Source: JAOUEA01 sp039933515
GTDB lineage: Bacteria; Actinomycetota; UBA4738; HRBIN12
Direction of reading: 5' to 3'
DNA length: 36,213 nt
Assembly: GCA_039933515.1 (NCBI GenBank)
Contig: JBDTNY010000103.1
Span: 1-36,213 of the forward strand
In this document: one piece after another, positions 15,299-23,397 of the stretch
Position numbering within the stretch: position 1 is the first letter of the stretch
Layout: each line of letters opens with the position of its first letter
Position numbers and translations under genes: made by a program
The notes under the pieces: generated by a model
Told to the model about the DNA's origin: nothing
Database searches by the model: none
What the model saw: the letters and a program-made list of their open reading frames with translations, nothing else

Positions 15299-16451
15299 CG
15301 GCGGCTTCCTCCAGCACGTCGCGGAAGAGGGCGAGCAGGTCGTCCGGCGCGGCCTCCGTGCGTTCGCGGCGGTAGTAGTCGGCATAGAGCTCGTCCCAGG
15401 TGCGATGGCCCTTCACGAGCCGCTCGCGCCGCTCGGCTTCGGGCCGCCAGGCCCGCACCTTCACGAGGAAGGGGAAGGCCGCCCGTGCGCGGTCGGCGAG
15501 CGTGAGATCGGTGCCGGTCGTGCGGACCGTGAGGTCGAGGAAGACGTCGGCGAGCTCGTCGGTCCGCGCCTCGATCGCGTCCCACTCGTCGGTCACCCGC
15601 AGCAGACGCCGGCCTCGCTCGAGCGGCACGCTCTCGACCGTGGCGAGGCGGCCCGGCTCGGCGTCGACCACGATCACCCGCTTCTGCTCTCCGGCCTCGC
15701 CGAAGTCCAAGCCCAGCAGGGATCCCGCGTAGTGCGCCGGGACCGGCGCCCCCGGCACCTGCTGGGGCGCGTGGATGTGCCCCATCGCTACGTACTGGGG
15801 GCCCGCCGGGATCGCGCCCGAGGTCGCCGCGTAGGCGTCGCCCATGTGGAGCTCGCGCTCGCCCCGAGGCGCGCCTCGGTCGACGTGCACCCCGCCCACC
15901 ATGAAGTGCGCCATCAGGATCGGGACCGTGTCGGCGCCGGCGGCCGAGACGAGCGCGTCGTTGTAGGCGCTCGTGATCGCCGCCACCTTGTCGGCATAGG
16001 CGCGGTACCACGCGCCGGCTTCCCTCATGAAGTCCACCACGCGGCCCTCTCGCAGGAAGGGGAATCCGGCCACGACCGCCGGCACACCCAGCTCGCCGGG
16101 GCCGATCAGCGCGCCTTCGCCCGGGCGCTTGATGTCGCCGATCAGGTACACCCCCCGCGGGCGCAGGAGCGGGGCGAGGGCCTCGAACAGCTCGGGGGAG
16201 TCGTGGTTGCCGGCCACGGCGACCACCGGTCGGCGTTCGGCGAGGCGCACCATCGTCTGAAGCCCCAGGGTGAGCGCGTCCATCGGGGGCACCGGCCGAT
16301 CCCAGACGTCGCCCGAGATCAGCACGAGGTCCACTTCATGTGCGTCGGCGATCGTCTCGACCTCGTCGAGCACGGCAGCATGCTCGTCCATACGGTGGTG
16401 ACGCCCGAGCTTCTTGCCGACGTGCCAATCCGAGGTATGGAGGATCTTCAT
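15285..16451 (-). CDS. sbcD: SbcD/Mre11-type calcineurin-like nuclease
   Basis: 388 residues. All phosphoesterase metal motifs are present in order: HTSDWHVGK (residues 5-13), LISGDVWDR (44-52), AVAGNHDSPE (78-87), LMAHF (about 179-183) and MGHIHAPQ (about 223-230). These bind two Mn2+ and catalyse 3'-5' exonuclease and endonuclease activity in the SbcCD/Mre11-Rad50 complex. The C-terminal region (about 290-388) includes the capping domain and a Rad50-binding helix-like tail rich in Glu and Ala. The start ATG lies 25 nt after the herA stop, and its end overlaps sbcC by 14 nt. Confidence 0.95.
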   Translation of the reverse strand: MKILHTSDWHVGKKLGRHHRMDEHAAVLDEVETIADAHEVDLVLISGDVWDRPVPPMDALTLGLQTMVRLAERRPVVAVAGNHDSPELFEALAPLLRPRGVYLIGDIKRPGEGALIGPGELGVPAVVAGFPFLREGRVVDFMREAGAWYRAYADKVAAITSAYNDALVSAAGADTVPILMAHFMVGGVHVDRGAPRGERELHMGDAYAATSGAIPAGPQYVAMGHIHAPQQVPGAPVPAHYAGSLLGLDFGEAGEQKRVIVVDAEPGRLATVESVPLERGRRLLRVTDEWDAIEARTDELADVFLDLTVRTTGTDLTLADRARAAFPFLVKVRAWRPEAERRERLVKGHRTWDELYADYYRRERTEAAPDDLLALFRDVLEEAADAAD

Positions 16452-16476
16452 CGAGGGAGGGGGCGCGGGGCCGAGA

Positions 16477-18213
16477 TCACAGGCCTTCGAACGGATCGCC
16501 GCCGGCGTCCGCCGCCACTTCCTCCTTCCGGGTGGCCCAGGGCGGGAAGGGGAACGTCACGACGAGCGGCACGGGGATCGCGGGCTGCGAGATCACCATG
16601 GTGCCCGGCTTCAGGAGCCGCGCGCGAGCCCGGGTGGACGGGAGCATCCAGCCATATTCGGCGCGCTCGGCCTCGGCGGCGTCGAGGCGGCCGCTCACCC
16701 GGATCGCGGCGTTCTCGAGTACCTCGGACGCCACGCGGCTGGCGGTCTGCTGCGCGCCGACCAGCAACACGCCGAGCGAGCGCCCGCGCTGCGCGATATC
16801 GATCAGCATCTCCTTGAGCGGCGAGTGGCCCTCGCGAGGCGCGTACTTGTTCAGCTCGTCGAGCACGATCACCGAGAGCGGCAGGCGCTGGCCGGTCTCC
16901 TCCTTCTCGGCGAACGTCTCGTTCAAGAGAGCGCCCACGACGAAGCGCTGGGCCTGGTCGTGCAGCGACTGGATCGCCACGACGCTGACGCTCGCGCGGG
17001 CGCGATCGATCCGGTGAGACTCGCCCGCGCGCACGAGCTGGCCCATGCGGGCCGCGCCCGCGTGCATCCGCCGCATGAACGCGCTCACGGTGCCGCCCAT
17101 CACGCGGCCGCTCCACGACGGGTCGGCGTCGTCGCCGCTCTCGGGCTCGAGGAACTCGCCGATCGCGTCCACGAGGGTCTGGAGATCGGTGACGATCCGC
17201 TCGCCGGCGTCGACCCGGACCTCCTGGCCGCGCCAGGAACCCCCGGGAGCGTCGTGCGGATCGCGGAGCACCACGGCGCCGGGCATGCCGGCCACGTCGA
17301 CCGCGAAGCGCTTCAGCTGCGCCTGCACGCGCTCGCGGATGAACGGGAGCTGGTTGCGCTGGTCGTTCGCGTCGGTGAGCAGGAACTGCAGCAGGTCCTC
17401 ATCGATGAACTCGCGGGGTGTCCACGTGAAGACCTCCACGCCCTCCTGGCGCCCGCCGGTATCGGGGAGCAGCACGTCGCCGGAGCGGCGGCGGGGCGGC
17501 GCCCAGAAGCACACGCTCGGGAACGGCGCAGGCTCGACCCCAAGGGTCGCCCACCCCGCCGCCGCGCCCTCGTCGAAGAAACGGTTCGGCTTGTCGAGCC
17601 AGAGCAGGTCCTCGCCCTTGACGTTGAACACGAGCACGCGCAGGTTCGCGGCCCCCTCGCCCACGATGCCCGGCGACGAGGTGAGCATCCGCAGGAAGAA
17701 CAGCGCGAACGAGGTCTTCGTGGCCACGCCGCTGATGCCGCTGATCGACATGTGGCCGCCCTTGCGGCCGTCGAAGAAGTCGAGATCCACGTGGACCGGC
17801 AAGGCGTCGCGCCCGATGCCGACGGGGAGCGGGCGGCCCATCTCGTCCACGAAGAGCGCCTTGTCGCGCTCGTCCCCCACGGCTCGCTCGACCGGCTCGC
17901 CGGGGTCGGGGGAGACCCAAACCTCAGGGTCGACGCGGGTAACGGCCACGCGCGCCGTGCGCACCTTCGCCCCCGGCATGATCCCGAGCTCGGCGATCCT
18001 GTGCGTGTCGGACTCGAACGAGGCGCCCTCGTAAACGGCCTCGGCCTCGGTGATGACCCCGTAGGTGCGCACTTCGCCGGCCTTCGGCACCTGGGTGCGC
18101 ACGACCACGAGGTCATCGAGCTGCAGGTAGTCATCGTCGTCGAGCACGACCCGGAACGCGCTTGTCGAGGCGTGCTCGGAGCCCAGGACCCGGCCGACCT
18201 GCTCTTCGGTCAC
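16477..18213 (-). CDS. herA: HerA-like hexameric DNA translocase/helicase (FtsK-HerA superfamily)
   Basis: 578 residues, GTG start whose GTGA overlaps the nurA stop. Residues about 4-100 form a HAS-barrel-like N-terminal domain (VGRVLGSEHASTSAFRVVL). The ATPase part has a non-canonical P-loop GISGVATKT (159-167, K166) instead of GxxGxGK(S/T), a standard Walker B SVIVLDELN (D452, E453), a conserved GAQQTASRV (487-495) and a possible arginine finger in RVSGRL. In the archaeal system HerA is an ATP-driven ring that moves DNA into the NurA nuclease; here nurA is directly upstream and overlapping, and sbcD/sbcC are downstream, so the same end-resection role is inferred. The P-loop has one more residue between its first glycines and the Lys than usual, which deserves biochemical attention. 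Confidence 0.85.
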   Translation of the reverse strand: MTEEQVGRVLGSEHASTSAFRVVLDDDDYLQLDDLVVVRTQVPKAGEVRTYGVITEAEAVYEGASFESDTHRIAELGIMPGAKVRTARVAVTRVDPEVWVSPDPGEPVERAVGDERDKALFVDEMGRPLPVGIGRDALPVHVDLDFFDGRKGGHMSISGISGVATKTSFALFFLRMLTSSPGIVGEGAANLRVLVFNVKGEDLLWLDKPNRFFDEGAAAGWATLGVEPAPFPSVCFWAPPRRRSGDVLLPDTGGRQEGVEVFTWTPREFIDEDLLQFLLTDANDQRNQLPFIRERVQAQLKRFAVDVAGMPGAVVLRDPHDAPGGSWRGQEVRVDAGERIVTDLQTLVDAIGEFLEPESGDDADPSWSGRVMGGTVSAFMRRMHAGAARMGQLVRAGESHRIDRARASVSVVAIQSLHDQAQRFVVGALLNETFAEKEETGQRLPLSVIVLDELNKYAPREGHSPLKEMLIDIAQRGRSLGVLLVGAQQTASRVASEVLENAAIRVSGRLDAAEAERAEYGWMLPSTRARARLLKPGTMVISQPAIPVPLVVTFPFPPWATRKEEVAADAGGDPFEGL

Positions 18214-19148
18214 GACGCCTCCCGTTCCATGACGGCCTCGCGAAGCGCCCGGTAGACGAGCCCGCGGTCGCCCATCCGATGCTTGAGATCGCGCTCGAGC
18301 GCGGCGATCGGCACGAGGTTCTGCGGCGCTCGGGGGTCGACGTGCGGTTCGGACGCGACCAGCGGCAGGACCGCGGCCGTACGATCGGCGATCCGGACGG
18401 CCAGCTCCTTCGGTAGCTGGCCCGACACCTCGCAGCGCACGATCCCGGTCCACGAGTGTCCGAGCGACAGCATCGCGAGGCGCACGTACCACGAGTACCG
18501 CTTGTAGTCGCCGATCGAGAACATCGGCGTGCGCTGTCCTGGCGCGAGCTGCGCCACCACGGCATTGCGCTCGGGCTCGAGATAGGTAACCCGGTGGCTC
18601 TTGATGTAGCCGACCGTGGGGTGAGCGGTGAGCTCGTTCAGCGGGCCGTCGGCGACCACGAAGCACTCACTGGCGAGCGCGGTGGCGGTCTCGCCCTCGG
18701 CGCGCCGCATCTTCGTGTGGAGCTCGATGATCAGCCGGGCGGGATCGTCGGATGCGCACGTGGCGGTCGTGAGGCCGGGCTCGATCGCGACCGGCGGCAT
18801 CTGCTCGGGTCGACCGCCGGCGAGGACGGCCCAACGTTCGATCCTCACCGAGGTGACCTCGGAGCTCCGGGCGGCCCGATCCCAGACCGTGGCGCCCACC
18901 GCGAATGTGCCGCAGAGTCCGGGGATGGGACCGGTGACCGGGTCGTCGAGCGTGAGCCGGGCGTCGACCCGACGGACGCCGTCGACGAAGGCGATCCGTT
19001 CGGCGCCGTCGTCGACCCCTTCGATCGGGGCCCACGTGTCGTGCTCCACCGTGGCGTCGACCGAGCCTTCGGCCGGGGCGAGCGAGCCGTCCTGGTCGAG
19101 GGGGCTTCCGTACTCGGGGTCCCAGCCCTCGACGAAGATGCGCGCCAT
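18210..19148 (-). CDS. nurA: NurA-like nuclease, partner of HerA
   Basis: 312 residues. Seen: an acidic motif RIAFVDGVRRVDARL with D56, matching the first metal-binding Asp of NurA; a second ECFVVADGPLNEL with D167; GYIKSHRVTYL (180-190); YSWYVRLA (218-225); and a C-terminal PQNLVPIAALERDLKHRMGD typical of bacterial NurA-like proteins. NurA is a DNA nuclease stimulated by HerA in archaeal and some bacterial double-strand break repair. The start is ATG 19148, 7 nt after TAGGAT; longer in-frame starts exist but lie upstream of or within the promoter. It is the first gene of nurA-herA-sbcD-sbcC; its TGA overlaps the herA GTG. Overall similarity is modest, so the call leans on motifs plus context. 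Confidence 0.82.
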   Translation of the reverse strand: MARIFVEGWDPEYGSPLDQDGSLAPAEGSVDATVEHDTWAPIEGVDDGAERIAFVDGVRRVDARLTLDDPVTGPIPGLCGTFAVGATVWDRAARSSEVTSVRIERWAVLAGGRPEQMPPVAIEPGLTTATCASDDPARLIIELHTKMRRAEGETATALASECFVVADGPLNELTAHPTVGYIKSHRVTYLEPERNAVVAQLAPGQRTPMFSIGDYKRYSWYVRLAMLSLGHSWTGIVRCEVSGQLPKELAVRIADRTAAVLPLVASEPHVDPRAPQNLVPIAALERDLKHRMGDRGLVYRALREAVMEREAS

Positions 19149-19155
19149 GGCGCCC

Positions 19156-19161
19156 ATCCTA
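19156..19161 (-). promoter_or_regulatory. -10 hexamer TAGGAT of the nurA-herA-sbcDC operon (leaderless)
   Basis: TAGGAT on the minus strand ends 7 nt before the nurA ATG at 19148. It is the only strong promoter signal I see for the whole four-gene operon. Confidence 0.6.
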
Positions 19162-19193
19162 CCGAGGGCGCCGGACACCACCCCGCCCGCCCG

Positions 19194-19958
19194 CTACGCC
19201 GCGTTGCGGACGTCATTGGAGGCGACGGACCACGACCTGTCGCCGTCGTACGTGAGGACGGTGGTCTCGAAGGCGCTCGGGCAGCAGTGTGGGTCGCCGG
19301 TCCGATAGACGGCCTGGTCGACCACGAGCCCCACAGGGTCGACCGAGGGATCGATGCGTCCGTCGCAGAGGTCGCGCCCGAAGACCGACTCGGCCGTGGA
19401 GACGTCGATCACCGCCCACCGCGCACAGGCGCCGCTTCCACCCGTCGAGGCCGACAGCAGCAGGTCCTGCATCCCGTCGCCGGTCACGTCGGCCACGAGC
19501 CCGTCGACGCCGAGCACGCCCACCTCGGCGTCGACCGGGAACCACGCCACGGCTCGCCAGGCGGGGGCGGCGTCGAAGTGCCGCCACACGAGCGTGCCAC
19601 GGTCGGCCCGGAACGGATCGGCACCGGGCTTCACGTACGCGATCACCACGCTCACCGGGGTTCGGGTGGTCCACGACCGCTCCACGTCGGTCCCGCGAGG
19701 GATCAGCGACGTGAGATCGAGATCGGCGGGCGCCAGGTCCTCCACTACGACGTGGGGCGTCCCGGGGGGTAGCTCGACCCTGGGCGTTTCGGACGCGGTG
19801 GGCGCCCCGGTCGGGGAGCCGGGGGAGCGACCCGTCGAGACCGACGCCGTAGATCCCGGGGACGAGCGCTCGGACGTGGCCAAGCCGTCGCCGCCGCAGC
19901 CGGCGACGACGGTGGCCAACGCGACGGCGATCGCCGCGAAGACCCCGAACCGTCGCAT
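19194..19958 (-). CDS. Secreted lipoprotein, unknown function
   Basis: 254 residues. The N-terminus MRRFGVFAAIAVALATVVAGC ends in a clear lipobox (VAGC), so it should be lipid-anchored outside the membrane. A Ser/Thr/Pro/Gly-rich linker (about 25-65) follows, then a globular part with a VTGDGMQDLLLSAS segment (FG-GAP/VCBS-like) and paired cysteines (ACARW, DLC, HCCPS) that could be oxidised. No enzyme motif is recognised. The start is ATG 19958, 6 nt after TAGCAT. The gene is divergent from the thioesterase and lies upstream of nurA on the same strand, but nurA has its own promoter in the 45-nt gap. Confidence 0.82.
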   Translation of the reverse strand: MRRFGVFAAIAVALATVVAGCGGDGLATSERSSPGSTASVSTGRSPGSPTGAPTASETPRVELPPGTPHVVVEDLAPADLDLTSLIPRGTDVERSWTTRTPVSVVIAYVKPGADPFRADRGTLVWRHFDAAPAWRAVAWFPVDAEVGVLGVDGLVADVTGDGMQDLLLSASTGGSGACARWAVIDVSTAESVFGRDLCDGRIDPSVDPVGLVVDQAVYRTGDPHCCPSAFETTVLTYDGDRSWSVASNDVRNAA

Positions 19959-19964
19959 GCGGCG

Positions 19965-19970
19965 ATGCTA
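19965..19970 (-). promoter_or_regulatory. -10 hexamer TAGCAT of the lipoprotein gene (leaderless)
   Basis: TAGCAT on the minus strand ends 6 nt before ATG 19958. It faces the thioesterase promoter, and the two -10 boxes are only 23 nt apart. Confidence 0.6.
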
Positions 19971-19993
19971 GCGGTCTCGCGACGACGTCCGGG

Positions 19994-19999
19994 TAGGAT
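19994..19999 (+). promoter_or_regulatory. -10 hexamer TAGGAT of the thioesterase gene (leaderless)
   Basis: TAGGAT ends 7 nt before ATG 20007. Its -35 region must overlap that of the divergent lipoprotein promoter, so the two should compete or be co-regulated. Confidence 0.6.
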
Positions 20000-20006
20000 G
20001 CGGCCC

Positions 20007-20552
20007 ATGTCTTGGGACCTCACGCCGAAGCGGGTCGTCGACTCCGAGGTGACCCTCACCCAGCTGATGGAGGTCACCGACGCGAACCTCGCGGGAAACG
20101 TCCACGGCGGGGCCCTGATGCGCCTGGTCGACACCGCGGCGGGGCTCGCCGCGATCCGGCACGCCGGTGGCCTAGCCGTCACCGTCGCGATCGACGAGAT
20201 GACGTTCTTGGACCCCGTCCACATCGGCGACGTCGTCATGCTCCTGGCGTCGGTGAACGCGGTCGGAAGCTCGTCGATGGAGGTCGGGGTTCGGGTGGAG
20301 GCGCAGAACCCGGTGACGGGCCGTCGCCGGCACGTCAACAGTGCCTATCTGGTGTTCGTGGCGGTCGACGACGAAGGCCGGCCCCGACCGGTGCCGCCGC
20401 TCGTCACCGAGACCGACGTGGAGAGGCGCCGTCAGCACGATTCCACCCTGCGGAGAACCACGCGCCTCGCGCACAAGGCGGCCGTCGAAGCGGCCCGCGC
20501 CGCCGAGGCCGCCGGGCTCGACCATCCGGCCGCCTCCGCCGATCCATCCTGA
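20007..20552 (+). CDS. Hotdog-fold acyl-CoA thioesterase (YciA/BFIT type)
   Basis: 181 residues. The hotdog signature is NLAGNVHGGALMRLVDTAAGLAA (residues 27-49), with N31/H33/G34-G35 and D42 as the usual active-site/CoA-binding positions; FLDPVHIGDVVMLLASV is the following strand pair. The C-terminal tail (about 140-181) is Ala-rich and helical. Known for the family: hydrolysis of acyl-CoA thioesters in the cytoplasm. The start ATG follows the TAGGAT box. Substrate chain length cannot be inferred. It is followed by aconitase, with a 43-nt gap to a small leader ORF. Confidence 0.88.
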   Translation: MSWDLTPKRVVDSEVTLTQLMEVTDANLAGNVHGGALMRLVDTAAGLAAIRHAGGLAVTVAIDEMTFLDPVHIGDVVMLLASVNAVGSSSMEVGVRVEAQNPVTGRRRHVNSAYLVFVAVDDEGRPRPVPPLVTETDVERRRQHDSTLRRTTRLAHKAAVEAARAAEAAGLDHPAASADPS

Positions 20553-20595
20553 CCGCGCTCATCGTCCGACCCTCGGCCGCGGCGTGGGAGGATTG

Positions 20596-20628
20596 ATGCA
20601 GACCTCGCAACGGAAGGATCAGCGTTGA
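20596..20628 (+). CDS. Possible 10-residue leader peptide overlapping the aconitase start
   Basis: ATG 20596 is preceded by GGGAGGA, a good ribosome-binding sequence (about 4 nt spacing), and opens MQTSQRKDQR followed by TGA. That TGA overlaps the TTG start of aconitase (TTGA), a geometry typical of translational coupling. The peptide is too short for domain analysis and could be chance, but the strong site in front of it is not needed by aconitase, which has its own GGAAGG. Confidence 0.3.
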   Translation: MQTSQRKDQR

Positions 20629-23336
20629 CCAGCGACCTTGCAGGCGCGCGCGGCCGGCTCGAGACCGCCGCCGGCGCCGTCGACATCTACCGCCTCGCAT
20701 GGCTCGAAGAGCACGGGGTCGGTGACATCGCACGTCTCCCGCACACCGTGCGAGTCCTGCTCGAGAACATCCTGCGGCGCGCGGGAACGCGCGACGTCTC
20801 CGACGACGACGTGCGGGCGTTGGCCAGCTGGCCCCGGCCGGCGGGCGACGTCGCGTTCATGCCGGGACGCGTGCTGATGCAGGACTTCACTGGGGTGCCG
20901 GCCGTGGTCGATCTTGCCGCGATGCGGAGCGCCACCGCACGCGCCGGCGGCGATCCCTCGACGGTGAACCCGCTGATCCCGGTCGACCTCGTGATCGATC
21001 ATTCCGTGCAGGTGGACCTGTTCCGCACGCCCGAGGCGTACGAGCGCAACATCGAGTTCGAGTACCGGCGCAACGCAGAGCGATACACGCTCCTGCGGTG
21101 GGCGCAGCAGGCCTTCGACGGGCTCCGCGTCGTGCCACCTGGGGCGGGGATCTGCCATCAGGTGAACCTTGAGCACCTGGGCCAGGTCGTGAGTGAGCGT
21201 GACGGGGTCGCGTTCCCCGACACGGTCGTCGGCACCGACTCGCACACGACGATGATCAACGGGCTGGGTGTGCTGGGGTGGGGCGTGGGCGGGATCGAAG
21301 CCGAGGCCGCGATGCTTGGCCAGCCGATGTTCCTGCCGCATCCGATCGTGATCGGCGTTCGGACCGTGGGGGCGCTTCCCCCCGGCACGACGGCCACCGA
21401 CCTCGTGCTGACGCTCACACAGATGCTTCGCTCCCACGGCGTAGTGGGAACCTTCGTGGAGTTCTTCGGCGACGGGTTGTCGACCCTCTCGGTCGCCGAC
21501 CGCGCCACCCTGTCGAACATGTGCCCCGAATACGGTGCCACCGCCGCGTACTTCCCGGTCGACGCCGAGACCCTCCGGTACCTCGCCTTCACCGGCCGCG
21601 ACGTTGGGCTCGACCTCGTAGAGCGATACACGAAAGCCCAGGGCCTGTTCCGCGCCGACGGCGATCCCGAGCCCACCTTCAGCGAGGTGCTCGAGCTCGA
21701 CCTTTCGGCGGTGGTGCCCTCGCTCGCAGGTCCCAAGCGCCCGCAGGACCGCGTCGCGCTGCCCGACGTGTGGGGCTCGTTCGTCTCGGCGTTCCGTGAC
21801 CACGCCGAGCCCGATCCGAAGGCGGCGGAGGTGGGCCGGTTCATGGCCGAGGGCGGCAGCCCTCGCGTGGAGCGGCTCCCCGGCAACGACGTGGTCGAGG
21901 CGCCGGAGGACGACCGCGAGGTGGGGGACGGCTCGGTCGTGATCGCGGCCATCACCTCCTGCACGAACACATCGAACCCCAGCGTGATGCTCGCCGCAGG
22001 GCTGCTGGCTCGCAAGGCTGTGGAGGCAGGCCTGCGGACCAAACCGTGGGTGAAGACCTCGCTCGCACCCGGGTCACGCGTGGTCACCGACTACCTCGAC
22101 CGTGCGGGGCTCTCGCCTGCTCTCGACGAGCTCGGGTTCGCGCTCGTGGGCTACGGCTGCACGACGTGCATCGGCAACTCGGGCCCGTTGATCGACGAGG
22201 TCGCCCGAGCTGTCGACGAGCGCGACCTGAACGTTGCCGCCGTCCTCTCGGGGAACCGGAACTTCGAGGGGCGGGTGCACCCGCAGGTCCGGGCCGCGTA
22301 CCTCGCCTCGCCGCCGCTGTGCGTGGCGTACGCACTCGCGGGCAGGCTGGACGTCGACCTGACCACCGAGCCGCTTGGCGTGGGGTCCGAAGGTCCCGTG
22401 TTCCTCGCCGACATCTGGCCGTCCGCGGAGGAGGTCGCCGACGCGGTCGCGGCCTCGATCGTTCGAGAACAGTTCGACGACGAATACGCCCGCGTCTGGG
22501 ATGGTGACGAGCACTGGGGGGCGCTCCCGACGCCTGAGGGACCGATCTACGCGTGGGACCCGGCTTCGACCTACGTCGCCGAGCCGCCGTTCTTCGACGC
22601 GCTCGCCGACGACGTGCCGGCCGGCGACATCGAAGGGGCGCGGGTCCTCGTGAAGGTCGGCGATTCGATCACGACCGATCACATCTCGCCCGCGGGTTCG
22701 ATCAAGGCCGAGTCCCCGGCGGGTGCGTACCTGCGCGGGCGCGGGGTCGAGCCGGCCGACTTCAACTCCTACGGCGCCCGACGGGGCAACCACGAGGTGA
22801 TGATGCGCGGGACGTTCGCCAACATCCGCCTGCGCAACGATCTCGCACCCGGCACCGAAGGCTCTTGGACGACCTATCTACCGACCGGCGAGGTCACCAG
22901 TGTGTTCGAGGCCTCCGAGCGCTACCGCGCCGCTAATACGCCGCTCGCGGTGCTGGCCGGCAAGGAGTACGGCAGCGGCTCGAGCCGCGACTGGGCCGCG
23001 AAAGGCCCGAACCTGTTGGGCATCCGGTTCGTGATCGCCGAGAGCTACGAGCGGATCCACCGGTCGAACCTGGTGGGGATGGGCGTCCTCCCGCTGCAGT
23101 ACGCGGGCGGCGATTCGGCTGCCTCGCTAGGACTGACGGGCCGCGAGACCCTGTCGGTGCGGGGGCTCACGGGCGGCATCACGCCCGGCCAGCAGGCACT
23201 CGTCGAGATCACCCGAGAGGACGGCGCCTCGGCGTCGTTCCCGGTGACGGTTCGGATCGACGCTCCCGCGGAGCTCGATTACTTCCGCGCAGGCGGGATC
23301 CTCCGCATGGTGCTGCGCCAGATGCTCGGCGCCTGA
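20625..23336 (+). CDS. acnA: Aconitate hydratase, AcnA/IRP type
   Basis: 903 residues, normal for AcnA. The three 4Fe-4S ligands are C446 (ITSCTNTSN), C512 and C515 (YGCTTCIGN); GTDSHTTMINGLGVLGWGVGG and the C-terminal swivel-domain motifs (DHISPAGSI, FNSYGARRGNHEVMMRGTFAN, GKEYGSGSSRDWAAKG) are intact. It isomerises citrate to isocitrate in the TCA/glyoxylate cycles; iron-free IRP-type forms can bind RNA. The start is TTG 20625, with GGAAGG 7 nt upstream; no in-frame ATG/GTG lies near, and a short leader ORF overlaps this codon. A strong hairpin follows. Confidence 0.96.
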   Translation: MTSDLAGARGRLETAAGAVDIYRLAWLEEHGVGDIARLPHTVRVLLENILRRAGTRDVSDDDVRALASWPRPAGDVAFMPGRVLMQDFTGVPAVVDLAAMRSATARAGGDPSTVNPLIPVDLVIDHSVQVDLFRTPEAYERNIEFEYRRNAERYTLLRWAQQAFDGLRVVPPGAGICHQVNLEHLGQVVSERDGVAFPDTVVGTDSHTTMINGLGVLGWGVGGIEAEAAMLGQPMFLPHPIVIGVRTVGALPPGTTATDLVLTLTQMLRSHGVVGTFVEFFGDGLSTLSVADRATLSNMCPEYGATAAYFPVDAETLRYLAFTGRDVGLDLVERYTKAQGLFRADGDPEPTFSEVLELDLSAVVPSLAGPKRPQDRVALPDVWGSFVSAFRDHAEPDPKAAEVGRFMAEGGSPRVERLPGNDVVEAPEDDREVGDGSVVIAAITSCTNTSNPSVMLAAGLLARKAVEAGLRTKPWVKTSLAPGSRVVTDYLDRAGLSPALDELGFALVGYGCTTCIGNSGPLIDEVARAVDERDLNVAAVLSGNRNFEGRVHPQVRAAYLASPPLCVAYALAGRLDVDLTTEPLGVGSEGPVFLADIWPSAEEVADAVAASIVREQFDDEYARVWDGDEHWGALPTPEGPIYAWDPASTYVAEPPFFDALADDVPAGDIEGARVLVKVGDSITTDHISPAGSIKAESPAGAYLRGRGVEPADFNSYGARRGNHEVMMRGTFANIRLRNDLAPGTEGSWTTYLPTGEVTSVFEASERYRAANTPLAVLAGKEYGSGSSRDWAAKGPNLLGIRFVIAESYERIHRSNLVGMGVLPLQYAGGDSAASLGLTGRETLSVRGLTGGITPGQQALVEITREDGASASFPVTVRIDAPAELDYFRAGGILRMVLRQMLGA

Positions 23337-23352
23337 GGGCCCACGGAACGCG

Positions 23353-23382
23353 AGAAGGGCGGACCGGTCGGCCCGCCCTTCT
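23353..23382. terminator. Strong bidirectional hairpin after acnA
   Basis: agaagggcgg / ccgcccttct, a perfect 10-bp stem with a 10-nt loop, lies between the convergent stops at 23336 and 23398. With purine- and pyrimidine-rich ends it can serve both directions. Confidence 0.8.
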
Positions 23383-23397
23383 GCTGCGTCGGTCGTG

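Noticed and set aside
16477..19148. HerA-based anti-phage system (HerA with Sir2 or DUF4297 partner)
   Set aside because: The partner has NurA-like acidic motifs and not a Sir2 or DUF4297 domain, and the operon continues into sbcD-sbcC, which points to DNA-end processing.
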